A stretch of 64,000 nucleotides of DNA from Prunella strophiata (GCA_036583965.1 JAZBQD010000001.1:15615892-15679891), one strand, 5' to 3'; shown: positions 1 to 14,809, numbered from the stretch's first letter. Made by a program: numbers and translations. Notes: a model not told the origin generated them from the letters alone.

Positions 1-555
1 ACTTGAATTCTCACCTCCCCTCCAGCTGGATCTCCTCCCCACAGTTCAGAAATACTCCTTATAAACTCAAATGTCAGGAACACAGAGGCTAAGCTATTTT
101 TTTAGATACTGCAGAACTATTTGCAGGAGAAAAAGCCCACACAGCTCTTTGACAGGGACAGACAGAACCCACATGGTTTCCTGCTCAGGGCTGGGTTTTT
201 GCATGTTCTCCCTCTGGAACTGGCATCATATTTTTCAGGAGAGCTGAGCCCCATGTATTTGCCTGTACCAGGGCCAGGTTTCCTTGCAATCCTCCTGCCT
301 GTCTTGTGTTTCACATTGTGCTGTTGTGTTGCTAAACATCAGAACTGCACGTTATGGATCAGCAAATCAGCAGAGCTTTTTAGGTTTCTACTCACTTATC
401 TCAGTGTCTAACCAGGATCCAGCAGTCCCTGTCAGGTATTTTGGGTTTAGGGGAGAACATTTGGGCTGTTTGAGGAGCACAGCTGTTTCCAGGATGTTCC
501 ACATCCTCCTGGGCAGTCTGTGTGGGCAATGCATGGACTGTATGTGGGTGATGGG

Positions 556-640
556 TTCACAGACTCATAAAATACCCTGAATTACAAGGCACCCACAAAG
601 ATCATCATCCTGACCATGCACAGGACCACCCCAAGCTGCA
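556..640 (-). mobile_element. CR1 LINE 3' end, truncated
   Basis: The + strand shows TCATAAAATACCCTGAATTA, then ACAAGGCACCCACAAAGATC and TGCACAGGACCACCCCAA. This is the reverse complement of an avian CR1 3' end (consensus form ATACCCTGAGTTGGAAGGGACCCACAAGGATCATC). It is 5'-truncated, as most CR1 copies are, and has several substitutions, so it is old. Confidence 0.75.
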
Positions 641-1450
641 TTTGCAGGTTTGGGTTTGGAGGCATCAGCTTGGTAGCTTGCATGCATGTTGCTAAAGCAG
701 GGTAATAAATATATAGAACAGGTCATGAGTTTAAAAGCCATTGCTTAAAGAGGAGTTCCTTCCTGGAAAGATGTTATCAAGCCCTATTCAAGCAGGATTT
801 CTGGAGCAGGGATTTGCATTCTTCCTTTGGAAGGATGGGAAGCAGGTCTCTTACAGGCAGTGTAACTCACAGCTGTGCAAATTAACTGAGAGGGAATTGG
901 TAAGAAAAGTGGGAATTTAGAGTCACTCACACATTCAGCTATGGGGAGACCACGTTCCTTGTTTAATTCCTGTGTACTTCAGAGCATGTGACAGTTGAGA
1001 ACATTTCTGACAGAAGAATCTTCCTTTCAGAGAAGTGAAGTTTTGTCAAAAATTAAAGGGTTTGCAGGAATGTGTCTGCTTAAAAGAAGAGATGATTTGC
1101 TTTTTCTACCTTCTTATTGACAATATAGAAACATCATCTTAACAAAGTAAAGAATGTCAATTTACCATACCCATTTTGTTCCAGTGATATCTTAGCACTC
1201 TATTTGATATGTTCTATGATAATGTTTTGACGTTGGAGAACTGAGATGACTCAAATGTTATCACAGTGAAATGGTTTCATGTCTTCACATCAGAATTTTG
1301 TAGAACTTTGAAATATGGTCTCAGCTGCAGTTGGGAGGAAAGGTCCACTGAGAGATTTAATGTTTTCAGCAGGGTGAGAACCTTGAATCTCAACAGCTCT
1401 GTTCAATAGCTTGGTCTCCCATAATAATCATTGATATGGAGGTGTTAGAA

Positions 1451-1466
1451 TTTTTTTTTTTTTTTT
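1451..1466. repeat. T16 homopolymer
   Basis: Sixteen consecutive T in intron 1. Confidence 0.95.
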
Positions 1467-4367
1467 CTGTTATCCACACTATTGATGAAGAAAATATCTC
1501 AATACTCCCCAGACAGTCCCCCAGATATATTGAACCAGCCAGTAGTGCATTCTAAACCCAACAAAAATGCCTGGGATTGTGCCAGTAGCCTTGTTTACTT
1601 TGAGGTCAAGAATAGGAAATTAAAATTCTGGGCTCTTCTCAATTTTACTGTTTTAGATTATGGCTGGCTTTATTTTTATAAGACTTACTGTTTGTTTGGT
1701 TTTTAATAGATTATAAATTTTCCATAGACTTTGTATCTTTTGGATTATTATTTTGTGGATATTATTATTACTGGATATTATTATTTATGTTTGTGGCATA
1801 AAAGCCAACAATCTCTTTTTGCTCATTTACCAGCTGCAGATAAACACAATGGCAGTTAAATACAAGGTATAAAAGAGAGAGACACCATAACAGACAAACT
1901 ATAGGTGTTTGTGTTGGGGGAAATTAAACTGCATCCAGGGAAATTTGTGACCAAGCAACTCTCTGTTAGCATGGCAGTGAAACATAAACCCAGTATATGT
2001 GAACTGACCCACAAAACCCAGAGAAAACTTGTTCAAATAATCTCAAAGATGCATTAAAAATATCCAGTGGAGGATGTAGGCAGAGTTGTGTGGAGAAGGC
2101 CACAAACTGGGATGCCTACTTAAGACTTAGAGAAGAAATTAAAGGCCTGATTTTTAGGTTTAGTTAAGCCCTTTCAATGTGCTCTGACCAGGCATGAAGG
2201 TAGCTTGTGCAAAGACTCCTTTATATTCCTGGGGTAGTAACAAAATGGCCTTGCCATATGATAGTTAAGCCCTGAGGATCAGTCTTCAAAGATTAATCCC
2301 TTAGCTTTCTCTGTCCCTTCAGGGCAGTGGATGTTACTAAAGCATATTATTATTACTGTAATTAACATAAAAAACGTGTTGTTGAAGTCATGTTTCAGCC
2401 TCTTACCCAGTGTTTGCAGTATTACCTGACCTCTTCTTTAAATCACAGGCAGATATTCCTGCAGTGTTTATCAACACTGACTCCTTGTGAGCCAAGGTTA
2501 GTAGTACTTTAGATGCCAGTTGTATACAAAATATTTTGCCCTCAGATTGCAAAGCCAGCCTGACTCTGCTTGTGCTTTTCTGGTGAAATTCCCATCAGTG
2601 TGGTTCTGGAGGCTTGCACATGAAGCACTTCTGCTCTTCACCCCCAAAAAGCAGTGAGGTGTTTTACACAGTGCTTGTCAGGCTTAGGTTTTTGTAGCAG
2701 CATTATGAACAAATGTGCTGTGGCAGCAGGGGAGATGGGCACAAAACCCTTACCATGGTCTGTGCCTCTCCAGAGCCACACTCATCAAAAAAGGCTGCAG
2801 GAGATAAAACCAGATTAGTTTGATAAGAGGAAGCTGTGTGACACCATTCTCTGCTGAGGGCTTGCAGTGGACTTTTTATTGTAGCTGATAAAAGAGAGCC
2901 TCTGGAGATTGGTTTGCAGAGGCACTGCACCCCATGGTGGACACCCAGCTGCTCTTGGAAATCCAGCCTCATACTCATCACATTTTCCTTGGGCTGACAG
3001 GAGGGGATGCATAAAGAGGTTCCTGATGGTCTTGTAAGTGCTTGTTCTAGGCACAGGTTAAATCAGGAGTATCATCTAAGATCTTTTCCAGAATAAAACA
3101 GGGTTCCTGGGGGTTTTTTCTGCTTTCTCAGAGGAGAGAGGCAGGATGAAGGGCAGAGAGCAAGCAGTTTTTCATTCTTTAAAAACAAGTTGGGTTTATC
3201 TGCTAGTACAGCTGAGCGTAGGTGGAACTAATAGGAAAGAAGAATAGTGAACCTGGGAGAACTTCCACATGAAACAGGTCTAATAAGGGTGAAACTGTTT
3301 GCCTTAGAGGCTGAATGTATTAGACATGAAAAATTCCTAGGGGAAAATGATGGGCTGGTAAGTTTTATTCATGCTGTCTCATTAGGACAAGGCGCTCTAG
3401 GAAAACAAGATTAAAATTAGTTATTTATTCTTTTCCTTCACAAACACACAGCTAATCTTTGGTATTCACACCCACATGAGACATGAGGGCATTCAGCAGT
3501 GCAGGGCATTTACCAGGATCATAAGAACAGCCTGATTCTATGTAGCACAGATGCTAAAAAAGGAGAATAAATTGTTTGGAAATCATATACCTTCATGTTT
3601 TGTTATCCATATCTAATTAACAGAATATGGAACAAATCTAATGTTTTTCAAATACTTCAGAAACAGCTTTCCAAGATCTTCCTCTGAAGCTGCCTGCAGT
3701 CCATCCTGTACTGGCCAGACCTTACTCTAATATGGCAATTCCATGTGTTACACATAGCTTCAGACACCTCCCAGAGATAGAGAAAAAGGGTGGCAAGAGG
3801 AGGAAAAGAAGAAATGCAAACATCTTGTGAGTGGAAATAGGACATTAACCATGATTTTTCTGACTTTTCATATTTTTGGAGCTTGTTTCACTGCTTGGAC
3901 TGTGTAATCAAGGCCTTGCCTTGAGGCTCTCCTGTTGTTGGGATGGCCTTGGGTGACAATCCAGGTGCTGTTGTGAAGTGGAAGATAGAAGCTGTAGTCA
4001 TCCTCCAGTGATCTGTGGACTAACCAGATTGCAGTTAATACAGTGAGATGAAATATTTGAAATATTTGGATTAGCCAGGCCTGGCAGCATGGGATGTGCT
4101 GCTGTCTTATCAACTTGGGCAAGGAACAGAGCAATAGGAAGCCAGATTATCCATCCTTGCATGGTGGCATGAGGCACAAATGGAATATGCTATGGGTGTG
4201 GTGCTGGAATAAATTCATCCAACAATATGTTTTACTCTATGTTGTGAATAATCTTCAATCATCTGAGCAGAAGCATGGCTTGGTGCTGTCTTTTAGCAAA
4301 ATTAACAGGTTCAAAAGCCTTGGCTTCTTCAGCTTCAGCTCCATCCTCTGTCTGTGATTTCTCATTT

Positions 4368-4424
4368 AATTGTGGGCAAGCCACTTAATATCTCACTGGC
4401 TTAATAATATGGAGGTGTTTTCCT
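4368..4424 (+). mobile_element. MIR-like 3' relic
   Basis: GTGGGCAAGCCACTTAATAT, then CTCACTGG and TTAATAATATGG, resemble the MIR 3' segment TTGGGCAAGTCACTTAACCTCTCTGGGCC. It is short and diverged. Confidence 0.45.
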
Positions 4425-5078
4425 GTCTCCTCTTGGTGTTAGGAGAGTAAATATATACTGAATAATGGAGGGGGAAAAGAAGTAGGCACTTTAGGCTAAG
4501 GGTAGCTCCTGCTGGCAGATGTTTTACATGTGTGCCTCTGGTTATGTCTCCCTCCTCACAGGCAGAGATCAGAGCTAGATTTGCCATGCAGCATCACAAG
4601 ATGATGTGAAAAATGCCATGTATTTTTCAGTAGGTAAGATGTAGAGCAAATGCTTTTGTTTCCTGCAGGACTGGTTGACATGTTAGAGAATTAGCTTCAA
4701 CCCTCAGCTTGCAAATGCTGAGCTGTTGAGTGCAGGCAAGGCAGCAGGGCTGAGCTTTCGTGCTGCTGCTGGCAGCTCACCTTTTGTTGTCAGCAGCAAA
4801 GCAAAATTTGAAAGCAGTCAGACCCTCCAACACTGCATGATGGAACTTACATTTAAAACATGGCACACCTGTCAAACCCTGCCCTGAGAAATGCCTTGAA
4901 GAATGCAAATCCTCCTGTCTGGAACAGAGGGTGCAAAGGCAGCAATCAAGGCAATGTGTGAAAAGCTTCCCTCCGCACCCTGCACCATGACCTATGCAGA
5001 GAAACCTCCCCTTTGAGCTTTTAGCTCTGCTAGACAATTTACTGTGTCTCAGCTGTCTCACTGCATTATGTCCTTCAA

Positions 5079-5089
5079 CCCCCCCCCCC
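5079..5089. repeat. C11 homopolymer
   Basis: Eleven consecutive C in intron 1. Confidence 0.95.
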
Positions 5090-5847
5090 AGAATTAAGGT
5101 TTGGAGCCAGCAAACACTGCTGGCTCCACAAGAAAAGCTGGGAGAGGAAAGGTCAGGTCGATTAAAGCACTTGATCAGAATCTTTAACATAAAGACGTCA
5201 CAGGCAGAGCTGCTTCACACTCAGCTAAGAGCAAATGATTCATCAGGCAAGGCTGCTTGTTTTTGGAGGATAGCCACAAAAGAGAAGGGAACATGCTGGC
5301 TCTATCCATCATGGTTTTAATGGGGGGGCAGCAGAGCCCTTCCCTGGTTTGGATAGAAATTTAATGCCAGGAATCCATCATCCCATGTAAATACATCAAT
5401 GCATATTTTACACTGAATGGATTTTAGAGGTGTTCTGGCCCAGCTCAGCAGAATCATATCACCTCTGCACAACTCTCAGAGCTGTCACTTAGAGCAAAGG
5501 GTATTCTGCAGTATTCTGTGTTGCTTGATGCTGCTGAAGATGCAGCCTTTTTGGGAGGACTTCTGTAAAGGTGGCTGGAGAAGCAGGTGTGCTCTGGAAT
5601 CTCCAGTGCTTGTGCCTGCAGGGTAGACCTTCAGTGGGTGAAGATGTACCAGTGTTGAGCAGATTCAGCCTAAAGGATGGTTTCATCTGGCTGACCCCCA
5701 CTGCCTCCTGTGTGCAGAAGTGTTTGGAAATCCTGTTGGAGCAGGCACTGCTGCCCAGGCAGCTGCACATCCCTTGAGCTGAGAGCTGCTGCTTGCCCCA
5801 GGCAGCATCTCTGTCTGACCCTTGGTAAGGGCAGAGGTGCTGCAGTG

Positions 5848-6108
5848 GCAGCAGCCAGAAATGAGGGGCACATGAGGCTTAGGTTTGGTATCAGGAACTG
5901 GTTTTTACCCAGAGGGTGGCTGAGCACTGGAACAGCTCCCCAGGGAAGGGCTCACAGCACCAAAACTGTCTGAGTTCAAAAAACATTTGGACAGCACTCT
6001 GAGGCACAGGTGTGTTCCTTGAGGTGTCCTGTGCAGGACCAGGAGCTGGACTCAGTGATCTTGATGGGTCCTTTCCAACTCAGTACATTGTAGGATTCTG
6101 TGATTCTA
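5848..6108 (+). mobile_element. CR1 LINE fragment with intact 3' end
   Basis: The sequence follows the CR1 3' region in order: GAGGGTGGCTGAGCACTGGA, then CAGCTCCCCAGGGAAGGGCT, a stretch resembling the end of ORF2, then GAGCTGGACTCAGTGATCTT, GGGTCCTTTCCAACTCAGTA and the terminal repeats ATTCTGTGATTCT. About 260 nt survive, which is the longest CR1 piece in intron 1. No ORF2 domain is intact. Confidence 0.88.
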
Positions 6109-7827
6109 AGATAAATGAGTGTGAGGAAAAACACAAAGAGAAGAAAATGCAGCCGCAGAGAACGATTGGAAGAGAGAAGGAAGCAGGAATTCCTGGTGGA
6201 AGAATCATCTTCCCAGAGGAGTATGTGAAGGGAGGGTGCAGGGAGAGAAGTGTAACTACAGTGTGATGAGGCACAAGGGCAGGAGCACAAAGGAAAATGC
6301 CCCTGGAAGAGAAGGAAGAGAGGAGCAAGTGGAGGTGGCAGCCTGGCATGCAGGAGCTGCTGTGCAGGATTGCAGGAGTGGGCTTTTGGGGACATGAAAA
6401 CCAGTGAAGACCCTTAGGGCTGCTGAATCCAGCCCCTGTGACCAGGCAGCCAGAGCAGAGCCATGTGGGAGCAGATGTGCTCCAGAAGTTGGTGAACAGA
6501 TGATCACAGTGCTCACCCCAGCCCACAAAGTGATTAACTGCACTCTGTAGTTCACCTAAGGCCCTCAGCATGCAAGACCAAGAGAGCAAGACAAGCTCTC
6601 TGATGCTGTGGGCAGAGGGATGGGGAAGGAAATGACTTCAGCAGCAGTGCTTGGGATGCACTGAACAGGGGGGGTTGAGGCAGAATTCATTACAGACCCA
6701 AGGGGCACGTCTGTGTTGCACAGCAATGTGTGGTGGGGAGGCAGTCACAGCTCTCTGTGCTTTCCTGCAGTCTGATTCCTGGAAAGGATAGCAGGGCTGT
6801 GCTCCTGAAAGTCAAAACAAGCTTGTTCCAGCATGGCCAGTGCAGATATCTCAGCTCTACATTGCATAGTGTAGAAATAAAATCAGTTCCTGTCAATAAG
6901 AAGTTTAAAAATAATTCAAGGCAGACTCTATGATGGCAAAACCATTGGCCATCAAAAGCAAAGGAATAAAAGGTGAGATTCAAAAGAGGCTCTCCTGTGC
7001 CAAAGGTGACACTGTGTGATCAGAAATGCCCCACAGAGAGCAATACTTGTAAGTTTTTCCAAGGCTCCTGTTTTATCTCTGGTGGTCTGCTACCTTTTGA
7101 GTCAGTGCTCTCCTAATTTAGCCTGTAATGTCATGCAGGACCCAAGGCACTCTCAATCTGCAATTGTGACTCTACCAACCCCTCTATAGAATTAACTCAG
7201 CTCAGAATTAGTCCTTCAGCCTGCCAGTGCATGTAAAATAGACTCAAGTGAATCAGGTTTTGTGTGCAGGGACTGAATTGCAGTAAATACAGGGATTTGG
7301 AGAATCCCAATCTGCATCTGGGCTCTCATGTCCAGGGGGACACTCCTCCTGCATTGGCTGCACAGCCTCTCCAAGCAGAACAGAAGGAAGAACCAATAAG
7401 GGTTTTTTTCCTCATGAAGCTGTTAATTTTCTCCTTCAGGTCTCCTGTGAAGCAGCAGTGACCAGAGTGTGTGACAGCAGCAGTGCCACGTTGGCAGGAC
7501 ATGCACTGTGAGGGTGGGAGGGGGTGGCAGGAACTGAATTTGGACCTTCAGTTTTCAGCACTTTCTTGGGACAGAATCAGGGCTTGTCCCAAAACCAGAA
7601 GGGGGATATCTGCATTGAAAAGGTGTGGACTGTAATTGTACAAGATGGTTTGACTTGTGTGAAGTGGCTCTTGGCTGGGGAGAGGTGCTGCTGGAGGCAG
7701 CACTGTCATCTCAGCTGGACCTGGTGGGCAACAAGTACAAGTCCCCGAACTTTTAGTGAGCTGACCTTCTGCCAGATGCCACCTCCTTGGCCTGCTTTAG
7801 TTCAAACAAGTTGAGATTTGATCTGTA

Positions 7828-7975
7828 TCATAGAATCATAGAATGCTTTGGCTTAGAAGGGACCTGAAAGCTCATCTAGTTGCAGCCCCCTGCCATGGGC
7901 AGGGATATCTTTTGCTAGACCAGATTGCTCAGAGCCCCATTCAACTTTTCCTTGAGCACTTCCAGGGATCTGCTT
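7828..7975 (-). mobile_element. CR1 LINE 3' end, close to exon 2
   Basis: It opens on the + strand with TCATAGAATCATAGAATGCT, followed by AGAAGGGACCTGAAAGCTCA, CCCCCTGCCATGGGCAGGGA and CTAGACCAGATTGCTCAGAG. This is the reverse complement of the standard avian CR1 tail. It ends about 130 nt before the exon 2 acceptor and leaves the splice site and its pyrimidine tract untouched. Confidence 0.92.
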
Positions 7976-8052
7976 GTACCTCAACCCACAGTGTCCCAGC
8001 TTTAATTATTAATGGGATCCATAAGAACTGTGACTGGGCAGGTAAACTCTAG

Positions 8053-8199
<147 letters not shown>

Positions 8200-10404
8200 G
8201 TAAGAGCTTTTCCCTGCTTTGGAAGAACAGCAGAAATAAAACATTCTGTCAGAACTGGCTCATTAGAGTGGCATTAAAGGCACTCATCATTACAGGGAGC
8301 CAGTTTACAGGTGGGCAGTGCAATGAACAGTTCCTCCCGTGGTGCTGCTGTGCAAACTCAGCATTTTCTGCTCCTAAAAGGGGTTGTGGACCAGGCAGGA
8401 GAGGCTGGAATGCTGCACTTGCAGGGCAGGGGATGGGGCTGGAAGCATCCAGGCCCTTTGTTTTCCATACACAGGTTCCAGGACCCAAAGGGGTTTCACA
8501 GCAGGACAATACCTGGCATGTAGGACAGGGACTTTTACTCTGTCCCTACCAGTGTGGCTGTAAAAACACATTCAGAAAGGAATCCCCTCATCACATCCTG
8601 CATTCCCTTCTAGTAAATATCTCCTTATCTGGGAGGAAATGAGCCTTGCTGACTGTGGTTGAAGTTAGTATTGATTATAGTGTGGATATGATGTTTGGAG
8701 CAGCAGCCACTGCTTCTGCCAGGCAGGTTTGCTCAGCAGCACCATCCCCATTCACAGCCCCAGCTCAGCTTCATGGAGGTTTTTTACAGGACATGTGAAA
8801 AAAATTCTTTTAACTTAATTTGTTTTATTCATGTGGGCCAAATGCTGCAGATTTGGCAGGGAGCTTGCAGTGTCCATTTTCATGGCACTGCATTTCTCCT
8901 GCTCATACATGCCAAATCTCAGCATTCTTTTGACTGCTGCCTTGGCAGACAAGGCTAGTAGCTATCTCCTTCTGCATTCTCCTCTGGAAAGCCCAGGATT
9001 ACTGGTCTCACCACAAGAGGTTAACTTCAGCATTTGAGGCTTCTTTTCTCCCCTACACATAAAATCCAGCCACTGGCAAGGATTGAATGAAAGGCAGGAA
9101 TCTGTAACAACTGAGATAACGTGCAGCATAATTTGTCTAACTTGTGTGAACTCCTGGGGTCTGAGTGACAGTGCCCTGGCACTATTTACATTAGAAATCC
9201 ACAGCATGTTTGTGCAGAGAAAATATGTAGAATGTTTTGAAGACTCTTTTCATGGTCTCCTTCAGTAAAATTTTCTTCCTTCACCTTCTGTTGTAGCTAA
9301 AAGGAGGTAAAGAAAAGAGGGGAGGCAGGAGAGTGGAGTGTAGGTTTTCCCCAGTTGACAAACATACAAAGCCTGACCAATTTCTGAAGGTACAGAACCT
9401 GCTGGAAGCAAATCTGACTTAATATATTGTAACTTGCAAAGGGAGTTCTCCCCATTGTTCTGTCAGCCTTGGATTCCAAAGGGGAAAATGGCTCCAGATA
9501 AAATGTTCTCTCTTTACAAAGGTGTACTCTCCTAAAATGAGTAGCCTTTAAAAAAATTAAGTCTGTCAATTATTTCTGTTTCTGAAATGCTATTTCTGGC
9601 ATTTTTTGTGTGTGTCAGCTTCACCCTAATGTAATTTGTTTTGCATTTTTTTTTTTTTGGTGAATGATTTGGTGATGTAACCAGGCAAGAGCCATTGTGG
9701 GATCTGGGCAGATTTGGTTTCAGTCACTACAGTAATTACCTGTTAACTGGGAATTCTAGCAACTGCCTTTTCCACAGTGGGAAATAAGGTCCAAATCCTG
9801 GTTCTGTAACTCTTGATTTTTGTTGAGTTGAGCTGGATGTGATTACACAAGGAATAAGGCACTGCTCAGCCTGAATAATGTTACCTGTCCTTGCTGGCTC
9901 TGCCATTTTCAGAGAATCTCTGAAGTTGAAACATCCCAGATAAACAGCTGTCTGAACTTCTCCTGGCTCATACAGGGTGTCTGACACATCTTTGAGGTGG
10001 GTCTATAGCATTAAGTCCTTTTCCTGTGTGTGCTCAGGCTGGATCCATTGCAGATCCCTTGCCCAGGGCTCTGTGTTCCCTGGACATCCAGGAGCAAGTG
10101 CTGGTCACTGCAGTCTGGCCTTAAATGGCTTCTGTTCCTGCCTCTGCTGAGCAAGAACAATTTCCCTGCCTTTAACCCTTCTTCATTTGTCATTTTCTGC
10201 AAGTCCTTTAGAAGGATCTCAGGATTTCAGACCAGCACAGGTACAGAGAATGTACTGGAACATCTTTCCTGGCCCTTCAGCTGCTCTGGGACTTGCAGGG
10301 GATTCAATGTCTTGGGGTTTCTGCACATCAGCCCCTACCCTAACAACTTCTGAACCTTCCAGACAGTGCTGATAATGAAACAGAGAGCCCAGAAAGGCTT
10401 TTTT

Positions 10405-10495
10405 CTCCAAGGCCAGGTTGGATGGGACTTTTAGTGGAAGGTCTTTTAGAGTGACTTTCCAACTTTTCAACTTTCCAACCCAAACCATGGTTCTA
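10405..10495 (+). mobile_element. CR1 LINE 3' end, internally deleted
   Basis: CCAAGGCCAGGTTGGATGGG, then TAGTGGAAGG and CTTTCCAACCCAAACCATGG, match the CR1 tail order, with the middle (the CTGCCCATGGCAGGG block) missing and a short CTTTCCAAC duplication. Confidence 0.75.
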
Positions 10496-13400
10496 AACTT
10501 TATACAAGGAAAAGGCTACAGCCTAACTCAATTTGTTTAGAGACCAGGACAAATACAGGCAGGTTCTGCTTGTCACAGACCTCTTTGCTGCCTGTCCTCC
10601 TCCCAGCATTTTCCATCAGACAGAGTTTTGTCACTTAGGTTAAAAAAAAATAAAAAATCACAGCAAGTCTTAGAGGGTTGGATGAGCTGGAGCACTAGGC
10701 TGTTGAGGTTTTGTTGTAGTCCTCTCTTCTGGATGCTTCCCAAGAGCCTCCAGGGAAAGGCTGGAGGCAGGAGTGGGATGGACTTTTTGATTTAGAGCAG
10801 TCATGGACTGCACAGCTTAGTTTAATGCAGCCATAAGCAATAGATGGAAAATGCTGCTGTTGAAATAGTGGCAGTACAGCCTACATGTGTGTGTAGATGC
10901 CCACATTTTGGTGTAAAAACGTGTGTGCTTTTGCACCCCGCTAAGATGTACTGAAAAGAGTCTGTGTCTTCAAAAAAATAGTGTAGTGTGAAAAGAAATC
11001 TGTGAAAAACAGGAAGGCTGAAATAAACCAAGGGTCTGCGACCTGTGTTGACACAATTATGAGTCAGTTCATACCTTTTGGTTACCTCTGTGTTTACAGG
11101 AGACTCTGTGTTTGACTATCCATCATCTGGTGTCTCACTGAAAGACTTGCTTAGTGAAGCCCTTTTCTTCCCCTCCTTCTTGTGCACAGAAATAAAAATC
11201 AAAACACCCGAGAGAAACACTTGCTTTTTGATAAATAAACAAACACTGGAAACGCCTTTAGTAAAAGTGCCATTTAGCCAAGGAGCTATTTTTTTGGACT
11301 GGACTTAAAAGCAACTCCTTTTCTCCTTTCTTTTTTGTCCAAAGTACGCAACACCTTTTTGCAGGGAAATTCAGTGGCCTCCATTGTGTGCTAATTAAAT
11401 AACCAAGGGAAAGCAGGGATGCTGCACTTGCCTGGGCTCTGAGAGAGGCTTGTATACTATGAATGGCTAATGCATGCTTCCATTTGCAGCCCTCTTCCTG
11501 GCTGTATTTAATTGTATTAAAACAGCCATCCCTTCCCAGGTTGGAAGATTTCCATATTGGCACCAGAGGCCCAGCCAATCAATAAAAACTGATTTTTGAG
11601 GCATAGCTACCATGACTCATGTGATGGATGCTGCTGTAGATGGGGTTCTGCTATCTTTAAAACTCACAGATGACAGCTTAGCAAAAGAGAGGATGTTTCA
11701 AGGGAAGGGAAAAACACACCAAGGAACAGCTTTAAAAGTTCCTGCATTTGACATGACATGAAGAGATGCCACAAGTTAGAGATATCTACCAGTTTAAAAG
11801 CCACCAGTAAACAAAAATATAAGAAAAAGTTGCAATTTGAAAGGCCAGAGCAGCTTTTTGATGATAAAAGATTCTGGATGTCTGTAAATATTTCTGAATG
11901 ACGCAAAAGGTTCTGTTGGTTAAAAGTGTGGAATTTTTATTTATTTTGCTCTGACCCATTCTGTGCTTTTTTCTTGCATAAAAAAACTGCCTAGGTGAAA
12001 GAGTTGATTATTCTGATCTTTGGCAAATTTTCATTCACAACTGTCCAAATGCTATATAATAAATCAAGACTTTTTTACCCCATAGACTGAACCTTGTGGG
12101 GAGACTGCCACAGAATGTGTCTGTGTTTGTTGCATAGAGTGATTTGCTGCATTATTGCAGAAAACTTTTAACTCCTTTGGTAAAGCAGTTTCTGGCTGTG
12201 CATGATGCTCAGGTAGAAGAGAACACTGAGAATTTCTCTTGTTAAATATTTTTATTCACTGAGATTTCACAGTCAGAAAGATCAGCCCCATTAATACTAA
12301 TTTGGCCATTATTGGTTTTTAAAAAAATAATAAAAAAATCCTTCCTTTGCCATTTAACCTCTTACATGGCATTTGCCTCCCATTGCCCTAGGGGTAAAAG
12401 TAGCTGGAGCTTCCAATTTTGGCACATTCTTTTCCATGTTGTTAAAAATACACTTCTGTGTGAGAAACACTTTGTAGAGCTGGTGAACAGAGTAAGTGGG
12501 ACAAAACTGAAGCCATAGAGCTCACTTTTTACAAAAGCTGGCTCCTTTCTCCCCCCATCACTCTCTTGGGTACTGTACTTTTTCAGACATGATCAAGACC
12601 TTCACCTACACTATATATTTTTTTTTTCCCAGTCACTTTGCAGTTTATCTGTCTGGAGGCACAGCTGGCAGTGCAGGCTCTGCAGTGAGATTCAGATGCT
12701 TTGAGTATTTGTGGAGCTTGCAGGGAATGCTTTGCAGCCTGCACTGAGCTCCATCCTGTGGCAGAAAGCCTCCTGCTGTACCCCTGGTGGCTCATTCAGA
12801 GGTAGCTTGGACCTCCCTCTCTGCTGCACATCTTCCAGGAATTCCCACCAGCCATTCTCAGGTTTCTTGACTCTTTTCCAGCACTGCAGAGAGGAAACTC
12901 ATGGGTGAGGGGTCTTGCAGAAGCAAAGTGTGAATTTCCAGGCTTGCTGGGGAGGGAAGCTGTCCCTGAGACACTGAGTGACAGCCTGGCCTGCCAGAGT
13001 TCACTGTGGGGTGACTGTGGCACCCTGCCCCTCTTCACTGGGAAGGGCATCACCCCTGGATGATGGAGGTATCCCTCAGGGGATGGAGATGTAGGCAAGG
13101 AAATGCTCTCCATGTGCAGATCCCAGAGCCTGAGGCCACGTGCTGGTGTCACATCTAAAGCTCAGGCACTGGAACAGGGAAAGAGAAGGCATCAAAGCCC
13201 GGTCTGATCAAAAACACAAAGAAGCAGCCAGTTTTCTCTCCACCAAATTCTTCACCTCTGATGTTTACAGTGATTAAAAAGCATGGTTGGGAAATGCAAT
13301 CCTGAAGCCAACAAGCAGATCAAAGGAAGGAATTGCAGCTTGCCTTCCACTGTAAATAACCAAGCTCAGCTGGTTGTAACTTCTGTGATTGTCTTGTAGT

Positions 13401-14809
13401 ATTGGTCTGAATCCTACAGCTAAGGCTGGTCTTGTGTTTTTGGCTAAAACTAAAGTTTAAGTTTTTGAGAAATATTTTTTTGGTAGAAAGCATTAGCTTT
13501 CCTTGGAAAAAACCCTTACATTTTTATTGGAAATAGTTTTTCAACAAGCAGTCAGGATTCTATGGCATGAAATCACTGCAAGGGGAACTGTCTCCCCTTT
13601 TCTTTCCAAATGTGCAGGAATCAGGGTAGCTGTGTTGGGAGGATGCTGGTGGGGAGTGTGTGTGTACAGCCAGAGCTGAGTACCCAGCACAGAGCTCTAC
13701 ACCAGCTCTGGGAGGAACTGGCTTTTCTGGAAACCTGGGGAATTAGAACTACTGGAGCAGAAAATGCTGTCTAGTAAAGATATTTAAATAAATAAATAAG
13801 ACAGCATACTGTATTGTTGTTATACTCTTAATTGAAATATATTTCTAGAGGAATTCATATCATTCATATCATTATCACCAAGCTTGTAAACATGTAGGCT
13901 CAAAAAGAATTTTTTAACCACACAGGGTGTCCCTTTAAATTCAGCTGATGCCAGGTTAGGGGGGTTTAGCAATCAGAATCATGCCCTGTATGAAAAGCAG
14001 TTTTCCCACACTGGTGCCCTTAGATACCTGCAACACATGAGACATATTTCAGTCACTGTCAGCAGCAGCTAAGGGATATCCTGCTGCTGTTCTCCCATCA
14101 CCCATGGGCCAGCTCCTCACCAGGGTGTTTGTTCTCAGCCCAGAGAGAACAAACTCTGGGCGTTTGTATAAAAGGGGAGGGAGTGGGGCTCTGCATCACC
14201 CCTGGGGTCACCAGGGCCTGAGAGCTTCTTGTGGGTGATCCCATGGATGCTGGAGTGGTGCCTGACAGATCTCCTGCAGGAGCTATCCTCCATGCTGGTT
14301 GTCTGCAGGGCCAGTAGAGAAAGACCAGAGAGAAGAACCCAAGAAGGACTGAAAACAAACAAACTGGAAGGACTCCTGAAAGCTCTGGATAGGATTTATT
14401 GCTCTGGAAAAAGTTATGCAGAGTCTTTTTGGATTACATTAATGCAGAAAAATATCTCAAACTGATTAGTTTCTAAAGGAGAAAGAAAGTCCTTCCCTTG
14501 ACTGTGCCCACTCCATACATACTTCCCCTCCCACTCCATACTTCCCTTCCCCTCACATTCCTTTTTCCTTTTTCTGCAGTAGGCATCACTTTCCCCTCTC
14601 TCCCTTGAGCCAAAAGGTCTCTGTTGCTCCTTCAAAGTACAGCTTATGCAATCTTTCCAGCACAGACCTTCCTGCAGAGTTGCCCTGTAGTTTCTTGGAC
14701 TTGACGTGCTGTCCCATATCGTGAATACATCTAAATTAAATTAGATCCTCTTCAGGGGCAGGAGCTGGCCACATGATAGAAACAGTTCCAGCACATGAAA
14801 TGATATGGC

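Noticed and set aside
6080..6589. 169-codon minus-strand open frame in intron 1
   Set aside because: It overlaps the CR1 3' end, has no recognisable domain, and two alternative frames are equally open.
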